Positions 45,096 to 54,915 are shown, counted from the stretch's first letter. The stretch: DNA of 64,000 bases from Simiduia sp. 21SJ11W-1 (GCF_024138675.1 NZ_CP090959.1:2759501-2823500); one strand, 5' to 3'. Notes: generated from the letters alone by a model not told the origin. Translations and numbers: made by a program.

Positions 45096-45493
45096 TATGT
45101 ACAGCTGCAGGCATTTGACGTTCCCAACAGAAGCGTGAACTCCTTTGAACAAGGTGGCAAGCTTGGTGCAGATTGATTTAAACGGCGCTTCGGCGCTTTT
45201 TTGGCTTTTAATATAGAGTTATTTTTTCGTTTCCTGACTATCGAAAACAGCATTTCGAACGCGTTAATCGAGACAAGCCGATGGGCGGACAAAATGAAGC
45301 CCATGGTGAATGCTGAGAATGGCACAGGTATAAAGGGTTTAGCAGTAGATAAATGAGCCAAACACACAAGCCTGCACGCGCTCACACAAAGCCAAAGGCT
45401 TTAGCCTGAGTAAAATAGTTGGCCGGTTTTGTTTGCGGGCACTTCAAGCCACACATTTTTCACAGTGTTGTAACATGCATCACTAACACCCAG
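45096..45493. other. Gene-free stretch at the end of the accessory island
   Basis: No real gene; an open frame on the minus strand (45092-45385) has a ribosome-site-free start and no family features. It contains the terminator at 45180-45202. The base composition changes back toward that of the surrounding chromosome here. Confidence 0.45.
45180..45202 (+). terminator. Probable intrinsic terminator of the island module
   Basis: GCGC-TTCG-GCGC with flanking A/T pairs is followed by TTTTTT. The UUCG-type loop is stable; the stem is short with one mismatch. Confidence 0.65.
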
Positions 45494-48013
45494 TTAACCT
45501 GTGCCCATTTCGGTGGGCGCGGGTGGATGATCGCTCTGTGCGGTGTATTGCGCTAACCACTGCACCATGTCTGCCAGCGGCATGGGCCGGGCAAAATGAT
45601 AGCCCTGCGCCACAGGGCAACCACTTTCGTGCAGCATGTGTGCTGTTGCGGCGTCTTCTACGCCTTCGGCTACAACAACTATGCCCAGGCTTTTGGCCAT
45701 GCCGATGGTGGCGCGGTTAATGGTTTGGTTGCGCACCGATTGGCACAGATCCACCACAAACGATTTATCCAGCTTGAGCTCATCCACCGGGTGCTCGCTC
45801 ACATAACTGAGCGATGCATAGGCGGTGCCGAAGTCATCTATGGCAATGGCGAAGCCCAGCGCTTTCAGCCGCTCGAGGTTACGCTTGAAGGCGCCGGCAT
45901 CTGCATCCGCCACGTAGTGGGTTTCTGTTACTTCAAGCGTAGTGGCCAGCGGGTCCAGATCGCCGTGCGCGCACAGATCGGCCAGAAAATTACAAAAGCC
46001 AGCCGCGCACACATCGCGGGTTGAAAGATTAATGGAAAGCCTTGGGCACACGGCGCGCAATTGCTGCTGTTGAAGAGCAGCCCGGCTAACTACCCAGCGG
46101 CTCAGCTCGCCAATAAGCCCGCACGCTTCGGCCAAGGGAATAAATTCATCGGGCGCCACCAGCCCGTGGCGGGGGTGACGCCAGCGCAACAGCACTTCAC
46201 TGCCATACACCTGCCCATCGTTTAAGCGAATTTGCGGCTGGTGGTAGAGGGCCAGCTGATCTTCGGCGAGCGCAAGCTTGAGATCGGCCAGCAGTTCGGA
46301 TTTTCTGCGCGTGGCAATGGCGGAGCTTGCGGCGTAGCAGGCTAGATCGCACCCCAATTGATGCGCTTGCTCCAATGCCTGCAGTGCCTCGTTAATGGCC
46401 TGCCCAACTTTTTCTGGCGCGGGCGGAAAATGCGTGAGGCCAATGGTGTATTGCATGGTTAGCATCACCTGCGCCACGCGCAAGTTCAGTAGCGCCGGCG
46501 CCATATGCGGTTGCAGTGTTTCCATGCACTGCCCGGGTTCGCCGCGCACCACCAGCGCAAGCACACCGGGCCTTAGCAATAAACTGCGGGCTTGCTGCGC
46601 TTCCTCAAGGCCAATGGAAACCAAATCAAGATGTTCGCAGAGCTGCTGCTCGAGGCTTCGGCGGGCATCGCGCATAAGCATTTGTTTGTCTGGCTCGCCC
46701 AAGTAGGGGGCGAGCGCAGTGAAGTTGCGCAACTCCAACAGCAGTAAGGTGAGCGGTTGATCGCCACCGCTTCTGGCCACAAAGCTCAGAAACGATTTAT
46801 TCGGCATGTGGTAATCCTGATCGTAACTGGCCAGGTATAATTTGTGGCGCTCTATGCGCCTGAGCCGATCTGCCAGCGCCATGGAAATAAATGTCAGCTC
46901 GAAAATCACCGCAAACAGAAACGCGTGGCGGGTCCAGAAGTTGTACTCCAATAGGCCCGTTAACATTAACGGGCCAACCACCGCGCCTGCGTACAGCGGC
47001 ACCCAAGAAATAAAATAGTAGCGCGCCCAGCGGTAACCTTGCCGCAAGCGCATGCCCAATAGCAGCGCAATCAAAAGGTAAAGCAAGGTTTGAAACAGGA
47101 AGAACACTTGTGCTGCGCGATACTCCACCACCAGTAGGCTTGCGAGCCCCGCGCACACCAACAGCACCACAACAGCCAGGCACGCACGGTAGACCCGGGG
47201 GTTTTCCCCGCGAAATTCCAGAAAGTAGAGCGCGAACAATAAAGAAAACACCGCTATGGCATAGTTCAGCGATATCACATGCTGATCGAGCCATTGCGCA
47301 AGGCTCTGGGGCAGCCAGATAAAGTTGTAGCCGTGCACTACACCGAGTGCCGCCAGCACCGCAATCAGGTAGCCTGCATAGAGCAAGTACAGGGTGTCTT
47401 CACTGGCTTGGTACAAAATCACGTTGTACACCGCCAACACCAGGCACAGGCAAACAAAGCCACCCCAAATGAAATAAAGGTATTGGCTGTAGCGGCGAAA
47501 ATCATCGGCACTGAACAACACCATGGGCAGGTTGGCAGCGCCGGTGGTGTAGCTGTGTACCAGGAGTTCGCCACCGTTGTTGCCAGTGATTACCACCGGC
47601 AGGTGGGGCAATGCCCGCTGCTCTTTACTGGTGGCCTGTTTATCCCCTAGCGCCGCCAGCCGCCTGGGCGTTGCGCTTGCCGGGTCAAACACATCAATCC
47701 GGCTTTGCATGGGGTTGTCGAACATCAGCACCCAGCTGCCTGCCTGCAGGTGCACCCGATACCAATGATGGAACTCACCAAATCGGGGCGTCGCTTTCGC
47801 CTCTGATTGCAATAGTTGCTGCCAGGCTTGCGCCGGGGCTAGGCTCTGATCTTCTGAGATGAAGCTTGCCTGGATGGCAAGGCCCCGCTCGGCGGGCAGG
47901 CGCGCGGCCTCCACCACCAGCAGCAGTAGAGCGGCCAACGATAGCAGCGCCAAGGTCAGTGAGAGAGCGCGGAGCAGCTGGGCCACCCCTCGCTCGGCGA
48001 TGACTTGCCTCAT
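45494..48013 (-). CDS. 7TM sensor with degenerate GGDEF and EAL domains (c-di-GMP phosphodiesterase)
   Basis: An 839-aa membrane protein. An N-terminal membrane anchor and a beta-rich periplasmic region (about 40-180, 7TMR-DISM extracellular type) precede seven membrane segments (about 183-385). A GGDEF-like domain follows without its signature (RPGVLALVVRGEPG stands where GGDEF should be), so no cyclase activity is expected. The EAL domain (about 575-825) reads EVL with Glu606 in SEVLLRWRHP, and keeps INLSTRD, EVTETHYVAD, IDDFGTAYASLSYV, LKLDKSFV and VVAEGVED. It should therefore hydrolyse c-di-GMP. The ligand of the DISM part is unknown. Single gene, minus strand. Confidence 0.9.
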   Translation of the reverse strand: MRQVIAERGVAQLLRALSLTLALLSLAALLLLVVEAARLPAERGLAIQASFISEDQSLAPAQAWQQLLQSEAKATPRFGEFHHWYRVHLQAGSWVLMFDNPMQSRIDVFDPASATPRRLAALGDKQATSKEQRALPHLPVVITGNNGGELLVHSYTTGAANLPMVLFSADDFRRYSQYLYFIWGGFVCLCLVLAVYNVILYQASEDTLYLLYAGYLIAVLAALGVVHGYNFIWLPQSLAQWLDQHVISLNYAIAVFSLLFALYFLEFRGENPRVYRACLAVVVLLVCAGLASLLVVEYRAAQVFFLFQTLLYLLIALLLGMRLRQGYRWARYYFISWVPLYAGAVVGPLMLTGLLEYNFWTRHAFLFAVIFELTFISMALADRLRRIERHKLYLASYDQDYHMPNKSFLSFVARSGGDQPLTLLLLELRNFTALAPYLGEPDKQMLMRDARRSLEQQLCEHLDLVSIGLEEAQQARSLLLRPGVLALVVRGEPGQCMETLQPHMAPALLNLRVAQVMLTMQYTIGLTHFPPAPEKVGQAINEALQALEQAHQLGCDLACYAASSAIATRRKSELLADLKLALAEDQLALYHQPQIRLNDGQVYGSEVLLRWRHPRHGLVAPDEFIPLAEACGLIGELSRWVVSRAALQQQQLRAVCPRLSINLSTRDVCAAGFCNFLADLCAHGDLDPLATTLEVTETHYVADADAGAFKRNLERLKALGFAIAIDDFGTAYASLSYVSEHPVDELKLDKSFVVDLCQSVRNQTINRATIGMAKSLGIVVVAEGVEDAATAHMLHESGCPVAQGYHFARPMPLADMVQWLAQYTAQSDHPPAPTEMGTG

Positions 48014-48155
48014 GCGACATCCTTGTTGGATTGCGGAAAATGAGAGTATAGACGGCCTGGCACCCGCTACCTGGCAGCGCTACTCTACCCGGCCTCAAGG
48101 TTGGCAAGGGGCTAAACAAATGGCGCAATGAATTGCCGCCACCGGCCCCTACAGG

Positions 48156-48650
48156 CTACTTCAACATGCCCCGGTAAACCCCGCACACCGCATCTCTTTC
48201 CCGAATCAGGCGGGCCTCTGTGCTACCCATTGCCGCTACCGTTGCGGCACTGCACTGGGCCTTGGCCTTTGCGAGGTTCGATTTCTCCGCGGCCGGGCCA
48301 AGATCGGCTATGACAGGCTTGTAGCTCACTGCAGCGTTGCAGTACATATTTTTGGTTTTGCTGTGGCGCCAGTGAGGCTTGGGGTTGGCAGTGAGATAGC
48401 TACAAAGCTCTGCGAACAGGGCTTTGGCCTTTTGGGTGCATTCAGATTTTTTACCTATATTGGCGTCAAATCCCGCGCACACACTTTGTTCACGAATGCG
48501 CCACATCTGGTATTGAAAAGGTATACCAGTGCCTTGGTATTCAATATTGATCGATTTAAGCTCGGTGCCCATGGCATCAGTCAGATGATTATGCACAGTG
48601 CTTTGCACGGCATTCAGGTAGGCGCCGAACAGCATAGAAACTGGATCCAC
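48156..48650 (-). CDS. Hypothetical cysteine-containing protein
   Basis: A 164-aa protein with no recognised family. It has six to seven cysteines (SVCAGFD, SECTQKA, ELCSYL, MYCNAAV, AQCSAAT, AVCGVYR), which is unusual for a cytoplasmic protein, though no clean signal peptide is seen at the N-terminus (a short hydrophobic MLFGAYLNAV only). Alternating helix and Cys spacing suggest a small disulphide-rich helical protein. GTG at 48650 with AAGGA 7 nt upstream is the likely start; ATG at 48635 is an alternative. It lies next to the EAL gene on the same strand, 142 nt away. Confidence 0.6.
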   Translation of the reverse strand: MDPVSMLFGAYLNAVQSTVHNHLTDAMGTELKSINIEYQGTGIPFQYQMWRIREQSVCAGFDANIGKKSECTQKAKALFAELCSYLTANPKPHWRHSKTKNMYCNAAVSYKPVIADLGPAAEKSNLAKAKAQCSAATVAAMGSTEARLIRERDAVCGVYRGMLK

Positions 48651-48966
48651 TACTCATTCCTTAAGTAATTGTTGGCTACATTTTGCCCAGGTATAGGTTT
48701 GAAAAGGTTCTGCAATATGCGTCAAGCGGGGCGCTAGCGTCAACGGTGTAAATGGCGCTCCCACCGAACCGCAAATGCCGGCAAACTCTAGTGCCTGACC
48801 TAGGCTAACTGAACGCACAAACTGCACTTGCACAACAAATGCGACCTTGGCGCCTGGCCTTTGCCAGCCACTACTTCACCTTTCACTGGGTAGTCAATCG
48901 TGGTTGAATAGCACCAAAAAATCGTACCCAACCCCAAGTTCAAGGACTCAGAACGAATCTTTCACT
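48651..48966. other. Divergent gene-free stretch
   Basis: About 315 nt between the hypothetical Cys-rich gene and the DUF3857 gene. Promoters for both directions are expected. I see no repeat or other named element; an in-frame extension of the downstream gene to 48847 lacks a signal peptide and was rejected. Confidence 0.4.
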
Positions 48967-51945
48967 ATGAAACGTTTAATTTTTACCACCCTGCTTCTGC
49001 TCATGGCCTCAACGTCCACCCTGGCCACTGATGCACCACTTACTACGCCGCGCCCACATTGGGTAACCCCTACGCCAATAGCTACCCAATTCAGCGTGCC
49101 CGAGGCAGATATTCGCAGCGGCGCTTACTATTTGCTGGTTGATACACAGATTTCTGTACCGGCTGAAGGCGAGCGGGAAATCTATCAGGAATTCGCTGTA
49201 CACATAACCAACCCCTCTGGCGTAGAGCAGCAATCACAAATATTTATAGAATACGACCCAAGTTACGAAACCATCGCGTTGCATGAAGTGTTTGTACTGC
49301 GCAATGGGGAGAAACTCGACCGTATCGCATCGGCCAAGTTTGAAGTGCTACAGCGGGAAACCGATCTTGAAAATCTGATTCACGATGGCCGAAAAACCAT
49401 CAGTCTGGTGCTCAGTGATGTACGCGCAGGCGACAGCCTTACCTACAGTTACACCCGAACAGGGCAGAACCCCGTTCAACAGGGGTATTTTAACTATACA
49501 ACCGGGCTGAACTGGGCTGTGCCGGTTGAACAGGTGAACCTTGATGTTTACTGGTATAAAAATACACCGCTGCACCACAAGTTTTTTAATTCTGATCTAA
49601 AGCTTGAGATTCGCAAAATACCCAATGGCCAGCATTATCACGTGAGCGACTCCCGCATTGCTGCGGTAATTGAGCAAGAGCGCACACCCAGCTGGTATAC
49701 ACCAAGAGCCCATATTCAGCTCAGTGAATTTTCAAACTGGGCGGGCGTTGTTGAGTGGGCCACCCCGCTCTACCGCGCCGCAAGCAAACCCAACCAGGAA
49801 ATCAGCGCGATTGCAAAGAAAATTCAGCTCGAATATAGCGACCCAAAAGATAAAATTGCGGCAGCTTTAAGGGTAACCCAAGGCGACATTCGCTACCTGG
49901 GCTTAGAGCTGGGTGAAAATTCCTTTAAGCCAACACCTGCCAGTGAAACACTCGAGCGCCGCTTTGGTGACTGCAAAGATAAAACCGTTTTATTCATTGC
50001 CCTGTTAAATGCACTTGAAATAGAAGCCCAGCCCGCTTTGGTGCACACCGAGAACGGCCCGCGCCTGCCTAAGAAACTTCCCACCATCAACGGGTTTGAC
50101 CACGTTATTACGCGAGTCAAGCTAGGCGGGCTAGACTACTGGCTAGACCCAACCCGCAGCACACAATATGGTCACCTGGATTCACTGCACCAACCCCAGT
50201 ACCACTATGCATTGGTATTGCAACCCGGCCAGAGCGAGTTAACCGCGATTAAACCCGGGGCCGAGTTGAATAGCATAATCACAGAAGATCGCTTTACCCT
50301 CCAGAAAACAGCCACAAAGGCCGCCAACTACCAGGTAAGCACCCTTTACTCGGGCCGTGAAGCAGAATTCCAGCGCGATGGATTTTCGCGTGACGGGCAT
50401 AAGAATATTGCAGAACAATACCTCACCTATTATGAAAACATGTACGGAAAGGTTGAGGCTGTAGAGCCACTTGAAATTGAAGACCAACAAACCACCAATC
50501 AGTTTCAAACCCAAGAGCGCTACAACCTTGCAAGCTTTTGGGAAGATGCGGGCAACAACAGGTATGAAGCCAACTTCTATGCAAACGCAATATCCTCAGA
50601 ACTTGAAATTCCGGACTCAAGCCGCAGAACACAACCCTACCAGCTAAACCACCCCAAGCGGCTGAGCCAAACCATTGTTATCAACTTATCAGACGAAGAA
50701 TGGATCTTTGATGATGAAACCTTTGAAGAATTCAATCCATTCTTTGAATTCAGCTATAACTCCAAATTTGACGAAGCTGCAAACACCTTAACACTCACCT
50801 ATCACTACAAATCGCTAACGGGCCATATAGAAAGTGCGGAATTTGGCGAATACATTGCGCGCCTGGAAGCCGTAAATGAGCAGCTTTCATACGGCATTTA
50901 CCAGTACATAAATACACCAGCCGCAGAAACCCCCGGACTCTTTGATGACATCACTGTGCTAAACGCCACGCTCTTTATCTTTGCCTGCTATAGCCTGCTA
51001 ATTATCGCGTGGCGAATAGAGGCGCGATTCAGCAAGAACAATCACCCGCAGGAGTTCTACCCTGTTGCCATTCCAAAATTGATGGCGATGTGGATACTCA
51101 CGTTTGGAACCTATGGGATTTACTGGTTTTACAAGAACAACCTTTACCTTAAGAAAAAGAACGACGATGCCTCAATGCCAGTTGCAAGAGGCATTTTCAA
51201 CTGGCTTTGGTACTTCCCCCTTTGGAAAGCACTGAAAAACGACAACAGCGAGCGATTTGAGCAATCGCATCTACCCCTGGCACCTATCGCCCTACTATGC
51301 GCGGTGCTCTACGCCATGCTTTCTTTCGCGGGATTCAAGTACTACCCGATGGGGTGCTTGCTGGCGTCTTGCCTATTGATTATTCCACTGGCCAACTACA
51401 TCAACCACGCCAACAAAGATAACACTGCTGCAATAGATGCCAACTCCCGATGGAACTACCGCCACTACTTACTCAGTTTAATAAGCGTGCCCATTCTTCT
51501 GCTAAGCATAGGCTCCGAGCTTGGCTTTATGCCATCAGATAAAGTTGTTAGCGGAAACGCCCTGCACGCACACACACTAAACGACCTGCGGCGCAAAGGT
51601 GTGATTGAACCTAAAGATCAGATTCAGTATTTCTATAGCGACGCCCTATTCAAGTTTCTTGAAGATGGCAATGGCTTTACCAACAGGCACATATTTTCTT
51701 ACTGGGCCGACGAAGAAAGTGGATTTCAAGTTGAACTTGCAAATTTTGAAGACATTGCAAACATCGAATTTGAACCCGCCAACGGCTGGGGTGAAAACGC
51801 CATCATCACCATCACCCGCAAAGACGAGAGCAGCTTTCTATTGTTCGCATCATCAATGGAGGGCGGCGACAAACAATTCTTCAAAGCACTCAATGAAAGA
51901 TGGCAGGCTGCACAGAAAAAGATAACGCCACCAGAACAGGGCTAG
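48967..51945 (+). CDS. DUF3857/transglutaminase-like membrane protein
   Basis: A 992-aa protein. Signal peptide (LIFTTLLLLMASTSTLA), then a DUF3857 domain (about 40-230), then a transglutaminase-like core with a full triad: Cys336 in FGDCKDKTVLF, His379 in GFDHVITRV, Asp394 in YWLDPTRS. A long beta-rich periplasmic part runs to about 650. From about 655 there are several membrane segments, including a DUF4234-like stretch (LMAMWILTFGTYGIYWFYKN, NWLWYFPLWKAL), and finally a small C-terminal soluble domain. The transglutaminase part may act as peptidase or cross-linker in the periplasm. The joining of these parts is uncommon. The start was chosen by the signal peptide; the ribosome-binding site is poor. 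Confidence 0.8.
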   Translation: MKRLIFTTLLLLMASTSTLATDAPLTTPRPHWVTPTPIATQFSVPEADIRSGAYYLLVDTQISVPAEGEREIYQEFAVHITNPSGVEQQSQIFIEYDPSYETIALHEVFVLRNGEKLDRIASAKFEVLQRETDLENLIHDGRKTISLVLSDVRAGDSLTYSYTRTGQNPVQQGYFNYTTGLNWAVPVEQVNLDVYWYKNTPLHHKFFNSDLKLEIRKIPNGQHYHVSDSRIAAVIEQERTPSWYTPRAHIQLSEFSNWAGVVEWATPLYRAASKPNQEISAIAKKIQLEYSDPKDKIAAALRVTQGDIRYLGLELGENSFKPTPASETLERRFGDCKDKTVLFIALLNALEIEAQPALVHTENGPRLPKKLPTINGFDHVITRVKLGGLDYWLDPTRSTQYGHLDSLHQPQYHYALVLQPGQSELTAIKPGAELNSIITEDRFTLQKTATKAANYQVSTLYSGREAEFQRDGFSRDGHKNIAEQYLTYYENMYGKVEAVEPLEIEDQQTTNQFQTQERYNLASFWEDAGNNRYEANFYANAISSELEIPDSSRRTQPYQLNHPKRLSQTIVINLSDEEWIFDDETFEEFNPFFEFSYNSKFDEAANTLTLTYHYKSLTGHIESAEFGEYIARLEAVNEQLSYGIYQYINTPAAETPGLFDDITVLNATLFIFACYSLLIIAWRIEARFSKNNHPQEFYPVAIPKLMAMWILTFGTYGIYWFYKNNLYLKKKNDDASMPVARGIFNWLWYFPLWKALKNDNSERFEQSHLPLAPIALLCAVLYAMLSFAGFKYYPMGCLLASCLLIIPLANYINHANKDNTAAIDANSRWNYRHYLLSLISVPILLLSIGSELGFMPSDKVVSGNALHAHTLNDLRRKGVIEPKDQIQYFYSDALFKFLEDGNGFTNRHIFSYWADEESGFQVELANFEDIANIEFEPANGWGENAIITITRKDESSFLLFASSMEGGDKQFFKALNERWQAAQKKITPPEQG

Positions 51946-51951
51946 CAAGAT

Positions 51952-51976
51952 AAGGGGCAAAGCAATGCCCCTTGTT
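51952..51976 (+). terminator. Probable terminator of the DUF3857 gene
   Basis: An 8-bp perfect stem (AAGGGGCA / TGCCCCTT) with loop AAGCAA and a weak T tail (GTT), 7 nt after the stop. Confidence 0.65.
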
Positions 51977-52142
51977 AACGCTGTATGCACGTGGGCATGG
52001 GCAAACTCAAGCGCGCCACACCACTTGCGCATAGCCCGGCAAGCACACACTTCAAGCTATAAGCCTGCGCGCAGCCCACGGCACAACCACTGGCTTTGCA
52101 AGATGTGATTTCAAGCAACTGGCCTTAAGTGTATTTACCCCA

Positions 52143-53843
52143 CTATTGGCTAAAGCTCGGCGCAACCACCGGCGGCTTTTGATGCAATACATCAGGGTTG
52201 GCAGACTTTGGGGTTGGCGCGTAGGCATTGCCGATATGCCAGGAAAAATCGTAGGCAAAGTTTTTGTTTGTCAGGCAGCTGTTATCTCGCGCCACGTACC
52301 CATTGCCGTAGTACCCAAAACCCTGTGGTAAATTACATGCGGCCGTTCTCTGATTATCGGCCACTGCGCCGTTGTAACTGGCCTGACCGTGGCAGCTCAT
52401 GCAATTGGAGTTAAGGCCAGTATCCGAGAAATGGCCTTTTAATGTATCGAATGCCGTTTCCAACCATGGGTTGTAACAAATCTGCGGGAAGGCATTGGCA
52501 TTGGAGCCGCCGTTATCTGGCTGCACCGGGTAAACCGCGCTGTAGGCCGTACACATGGCGTAGTTTTTTGCCCAGCCAGGAATATTCGCGTGCGACTTAG
52601 AGGCCACTTTAAAGGGGTTATCATAAGATGAGCCTGGATAATTTGGCCCTGCGGTGTAGGCCGCCCGCTTTGGCGGAAACTCAGGGTAACCTGTATCCAT
52701 GGCAACCTGCGTTAAATTACCCGGGCTCCAGTACATGGTTTGCCAGACCCAATCTTTCGATTCGCGTGCAGTGAGGTGCATGCCCACCAACACAGCCACA
52801 TCGCCCACTTGCGGCTTTGCATCGTCGGAATAACCTAGCGAGATAATGCTGGAGGCCTGTAAATTCGAATTGGCTTTTGCATATAGCAATTCATCCAGCA
52901 TGGCTTGGGTTAAAGGTACGGCCAAAAAATCCGATAGCGCCACTCGCTGCCAACCGCCCTGTGGCGCCTTCGCGTTAGCATTACCCTCACCTGGGTTACA
53001 CACTTGCGGAGGGCTATTGCGCGGTGTACCCACCGTTACCAGCACACACTGCCGCCAGGTGTTTGGCGTGGGCGATTTAACATTGCTGGTGGTATTTGCC
53101 TGCATGCCACCCCAGTAGGGCAAAAGGTTATGCGCGTTGTTTTTTAGCAGGTAGTAAACAGGCTTAAGTGAAATGGAAATATTTTCAGTGGTATTGCCCT
53201 TGAACTCGCTTGCATTAAAGGGCGGTAAATCGAGCGCTGTTGGATTGGTTTTTACACGCTGAGTGAGGGTTGATAGATCATTGAGCTTTTTATCAATGAC
53301 ATACTTTGCCTCAACCAGCGTGAATTTATTGAAATCCAGCAAAGAGCCCGATTTGCAACGCTTTATGCCGTATTTATCTGCTATTGCAGGCTGATTTTGG
53401 GCACACGCATTATTGGCCGTGCTGTTAGCGCCATATACTTCATAGCTTGAATACCATGTCATAAACGCCGGCAATTTTCCTGCACCAATGTTTGCACCAA
53501 AGGGGTTCTCCAGCGTGTAGTCGGTTAAGCTTGTTATTCCCCCCCAAATACTCCAACTGTGCGAGCGTACAACGGCGTTATTTTCAAACATTTGCTTTCG
53601 CCATAGCTCTATGTCCGGCCCCTGGGAAGGAAAGCTTGTATCCAACTCCGCAATTTGAAGTCGCCCACTGGGTGCAGCGCTCGCTATGGCCTTGGGCGGT
53701 GCATATTCATAGCCATACGGGCTAAGGCCCGCCCGCAATTGCGATTCACTGGCAGGCTCCGCCTCACTGCTCACATTACCCGGCTGATTACAACCTAATA
53801 AAAGTAGCCCGCCCACACCTATCACCACAGCTGCATATTTCAT
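52143..53843 (-). CDS. Large monoheme lipoprotein, function unknown
   Basis: A 566-aa exported lipoprotein: hydrophobic start and lipobox LLLLGC (VVIGVGGLLLLGCNQPG). The mature part is long, rich in Asn, Pro and Tyr, with several cysteines. One c-type heme motif, CMSCH at residues 481-485, lies in the C-terminal quarter (GLNSNCMSCHGQASYNG). No catalytic domain is recognised. Repeated phrases such as NPWLETAFDTLKGHFSDTG suggest relation to a family of heme-bearing proteins found beside oxidoreductases in marine bacteria (uncertain). The start at 53843 follows a good AGGGG site; a longer frame was rejected. Divergent from the peroxiredoxin-like gene. Confidence 0.7.
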   Translation of the reverse strand: MKYAAVVIGVGGLLLLGCNQPGNVSSEAEPASESQLRAGLSPYGYEYAPPKAIASAAPSGRLQIAELDTSFPSQGPDIELWRKQMFENNAVVRSHSWSIWGGITSLTDYTLENPFGANIGAGKLPAFMTWYSSYEVYGANSTANNACAQNQPAIADKYGIKRCKSGSLLDFNKFTLVEAKYVIDKKLNDLSTLTQRVKTNPTALDLPPFNASEFKGNTTENISISLKPVYYLLKNNAHNLLPYWGGMQANTTSNVKSPTPNTWRQCVLVTVGTPRNSPPQVCNPGEGNANAKAPQGGWQRVALSDFLAVPLTQAMLDELLYAKANSNLQASSIISLGYSDDAKPQVGDVAVLVGMHLTARESKDWVWQTMYWSPGNLTQVAMDTGYPEFPPKRAAYTAGPNYPGSSYDNPFKVASKSHANIPGWAKNYAMCTAYSAVYPVQPDNGGSNANAFPQICYNPWLETAFDTLKGHFSDTGLNSNCMSCHGQASYNGAVADNQRTAACNLPQGFGYYGNGYVARDNSCLTNKNFAYDFSWHIGNAYAPTPKSANPDVLHQKPPVVAPSFSQ

Positions 53844-54213
53844 CTCAATCCCCTGATTTAAGTTTCCGTATTGTTGCAGACGTATTTCCGCCCATGCGCT
53901 GGCAGTATAGCTACGAGCAGCGGCCAGCCAGTGGCGCGCAATGATCGCCATGCCACTAAATGCCAAATCAGTTAATAGCACTAGCTCGCTTGCCACAGGC
54001 GCTTGGATTATCGATACAAAAGCACTAGATGGCCCTTGTCGCAAAGGGGATTTAAGGCACTCAGCACTACCACAGGCCGTATTCAGGGGGCGCTTGTTGC
54101 CTTAGAAGAAAACGGGATTTTACCGAGAAAATTACCGCCAAAAGGCATCCAAATACGCCGCCACGCCGTAGCCCTATTATGGTGCATAACAACATAGCCA
54201 CTAAGGGGTGCTC

Positions 54214-54789
54214 ATGCGTATTACCACACCAAACCAGAATATGGGCTTTAGCGCGAAAGATATTTACGACAATCACTTCAGTTTGAAGAAGTTCAGGGGC
54301 AAACGGGTACTTTTGGCCTTTTTCAGGGATGCAGCCTGCCCTTTTTGCCACCTGCGGGTATACGAAATCACGCAGAATTATCACAAGTGGCAAAAGCAAA
54401 ATCTTGAGGTGGTGGCGGTATTCAGCGATACCAAAGAACAGGTAAAGCGCTTTGTGACCCAACACCCACGCCCGTTCACTATTCTTGCCGATCCGAACCT
54501 GAAGCTTTACAACCACTTTGGCGTTGAAACCTCGGGCGCGGCGCTTTTGAAAGCCCTGCTATTTAAATTGCCACGCATCGTGAGGGGGTTTTTTCTGGGC
54601 GCAAAACCCAGCAATAACCCGCATGTCACCTTGGTGCCCGCAGATTTTCTGTTTAATGAGGCAGGTGTTCTGGAACATGCGTGGTATGGCAATAACACCA
54701 GTGACCATTTGCCGCTGGCAGATATTCAGCAATACGTAAACGAAGGCAGAAGCCGCATTTCACTCAGCGGCAAACCGGTTAGCGCCTGA
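54214..54789 (+). CDS. Peroxiredoxin/AhpC-TSA-like thiol protein
   Basis: A 191-aa protein with the thioredoxin fold of the AhpC/TSA family: GFSAKDIYDNHFSLKKFRGK, RVLLAFFRDAACPFCHLRV, VVAVFSDTKEQVKRFV, FTILADPNLKLYNHFGV. The active site is C-P-F-C, a CXXC pair, instead of the usual TXXC of peroxiredoxins, with the Thr position replaced by Ala. The protein may thus work as a thiol-disulphide reductant rather than, or besides, a peroxidase. No signal peptide. ATG 54214 follows AAGGGG at 5 nt; a GTG two codons upstream is less likely. Confidence 0.8.
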   Translation: MRITTPNQNMGFSAKDIYDNHFSLKKFRGKRVLLAFFRDAACPFCHLRVYEITQNYHKWQKQNLEVVAVFSDTKEQVKRFVTQHPRPFTILADPNLKLYNHFGVETSGAALLKALLFKLPRIVRGFFLGAKPSNNPHVTLVPADFLFNEAGVLEHAWYGNNTSDHLPLADIQQYVNEGRSRISLSGKPVSA

Positions 54790-54915
54790 GCCCGCAGGCT
54801 TTATTGTTTACAGAATTATGGGCGTGAGGTTTACACAGGTTGAGCTGATAAAATTGAGCGCACAATGGTTAGGCCTGTTGGCAAAGATTGAAGGCGCACG
54901 CTATGTAGGCGGGCC

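Noticed and set aside
45092-45385. 97-codon minus-strand frame
   Set aside because: No ribosome-binding site, no features, covers the terminator at 45180-45202.
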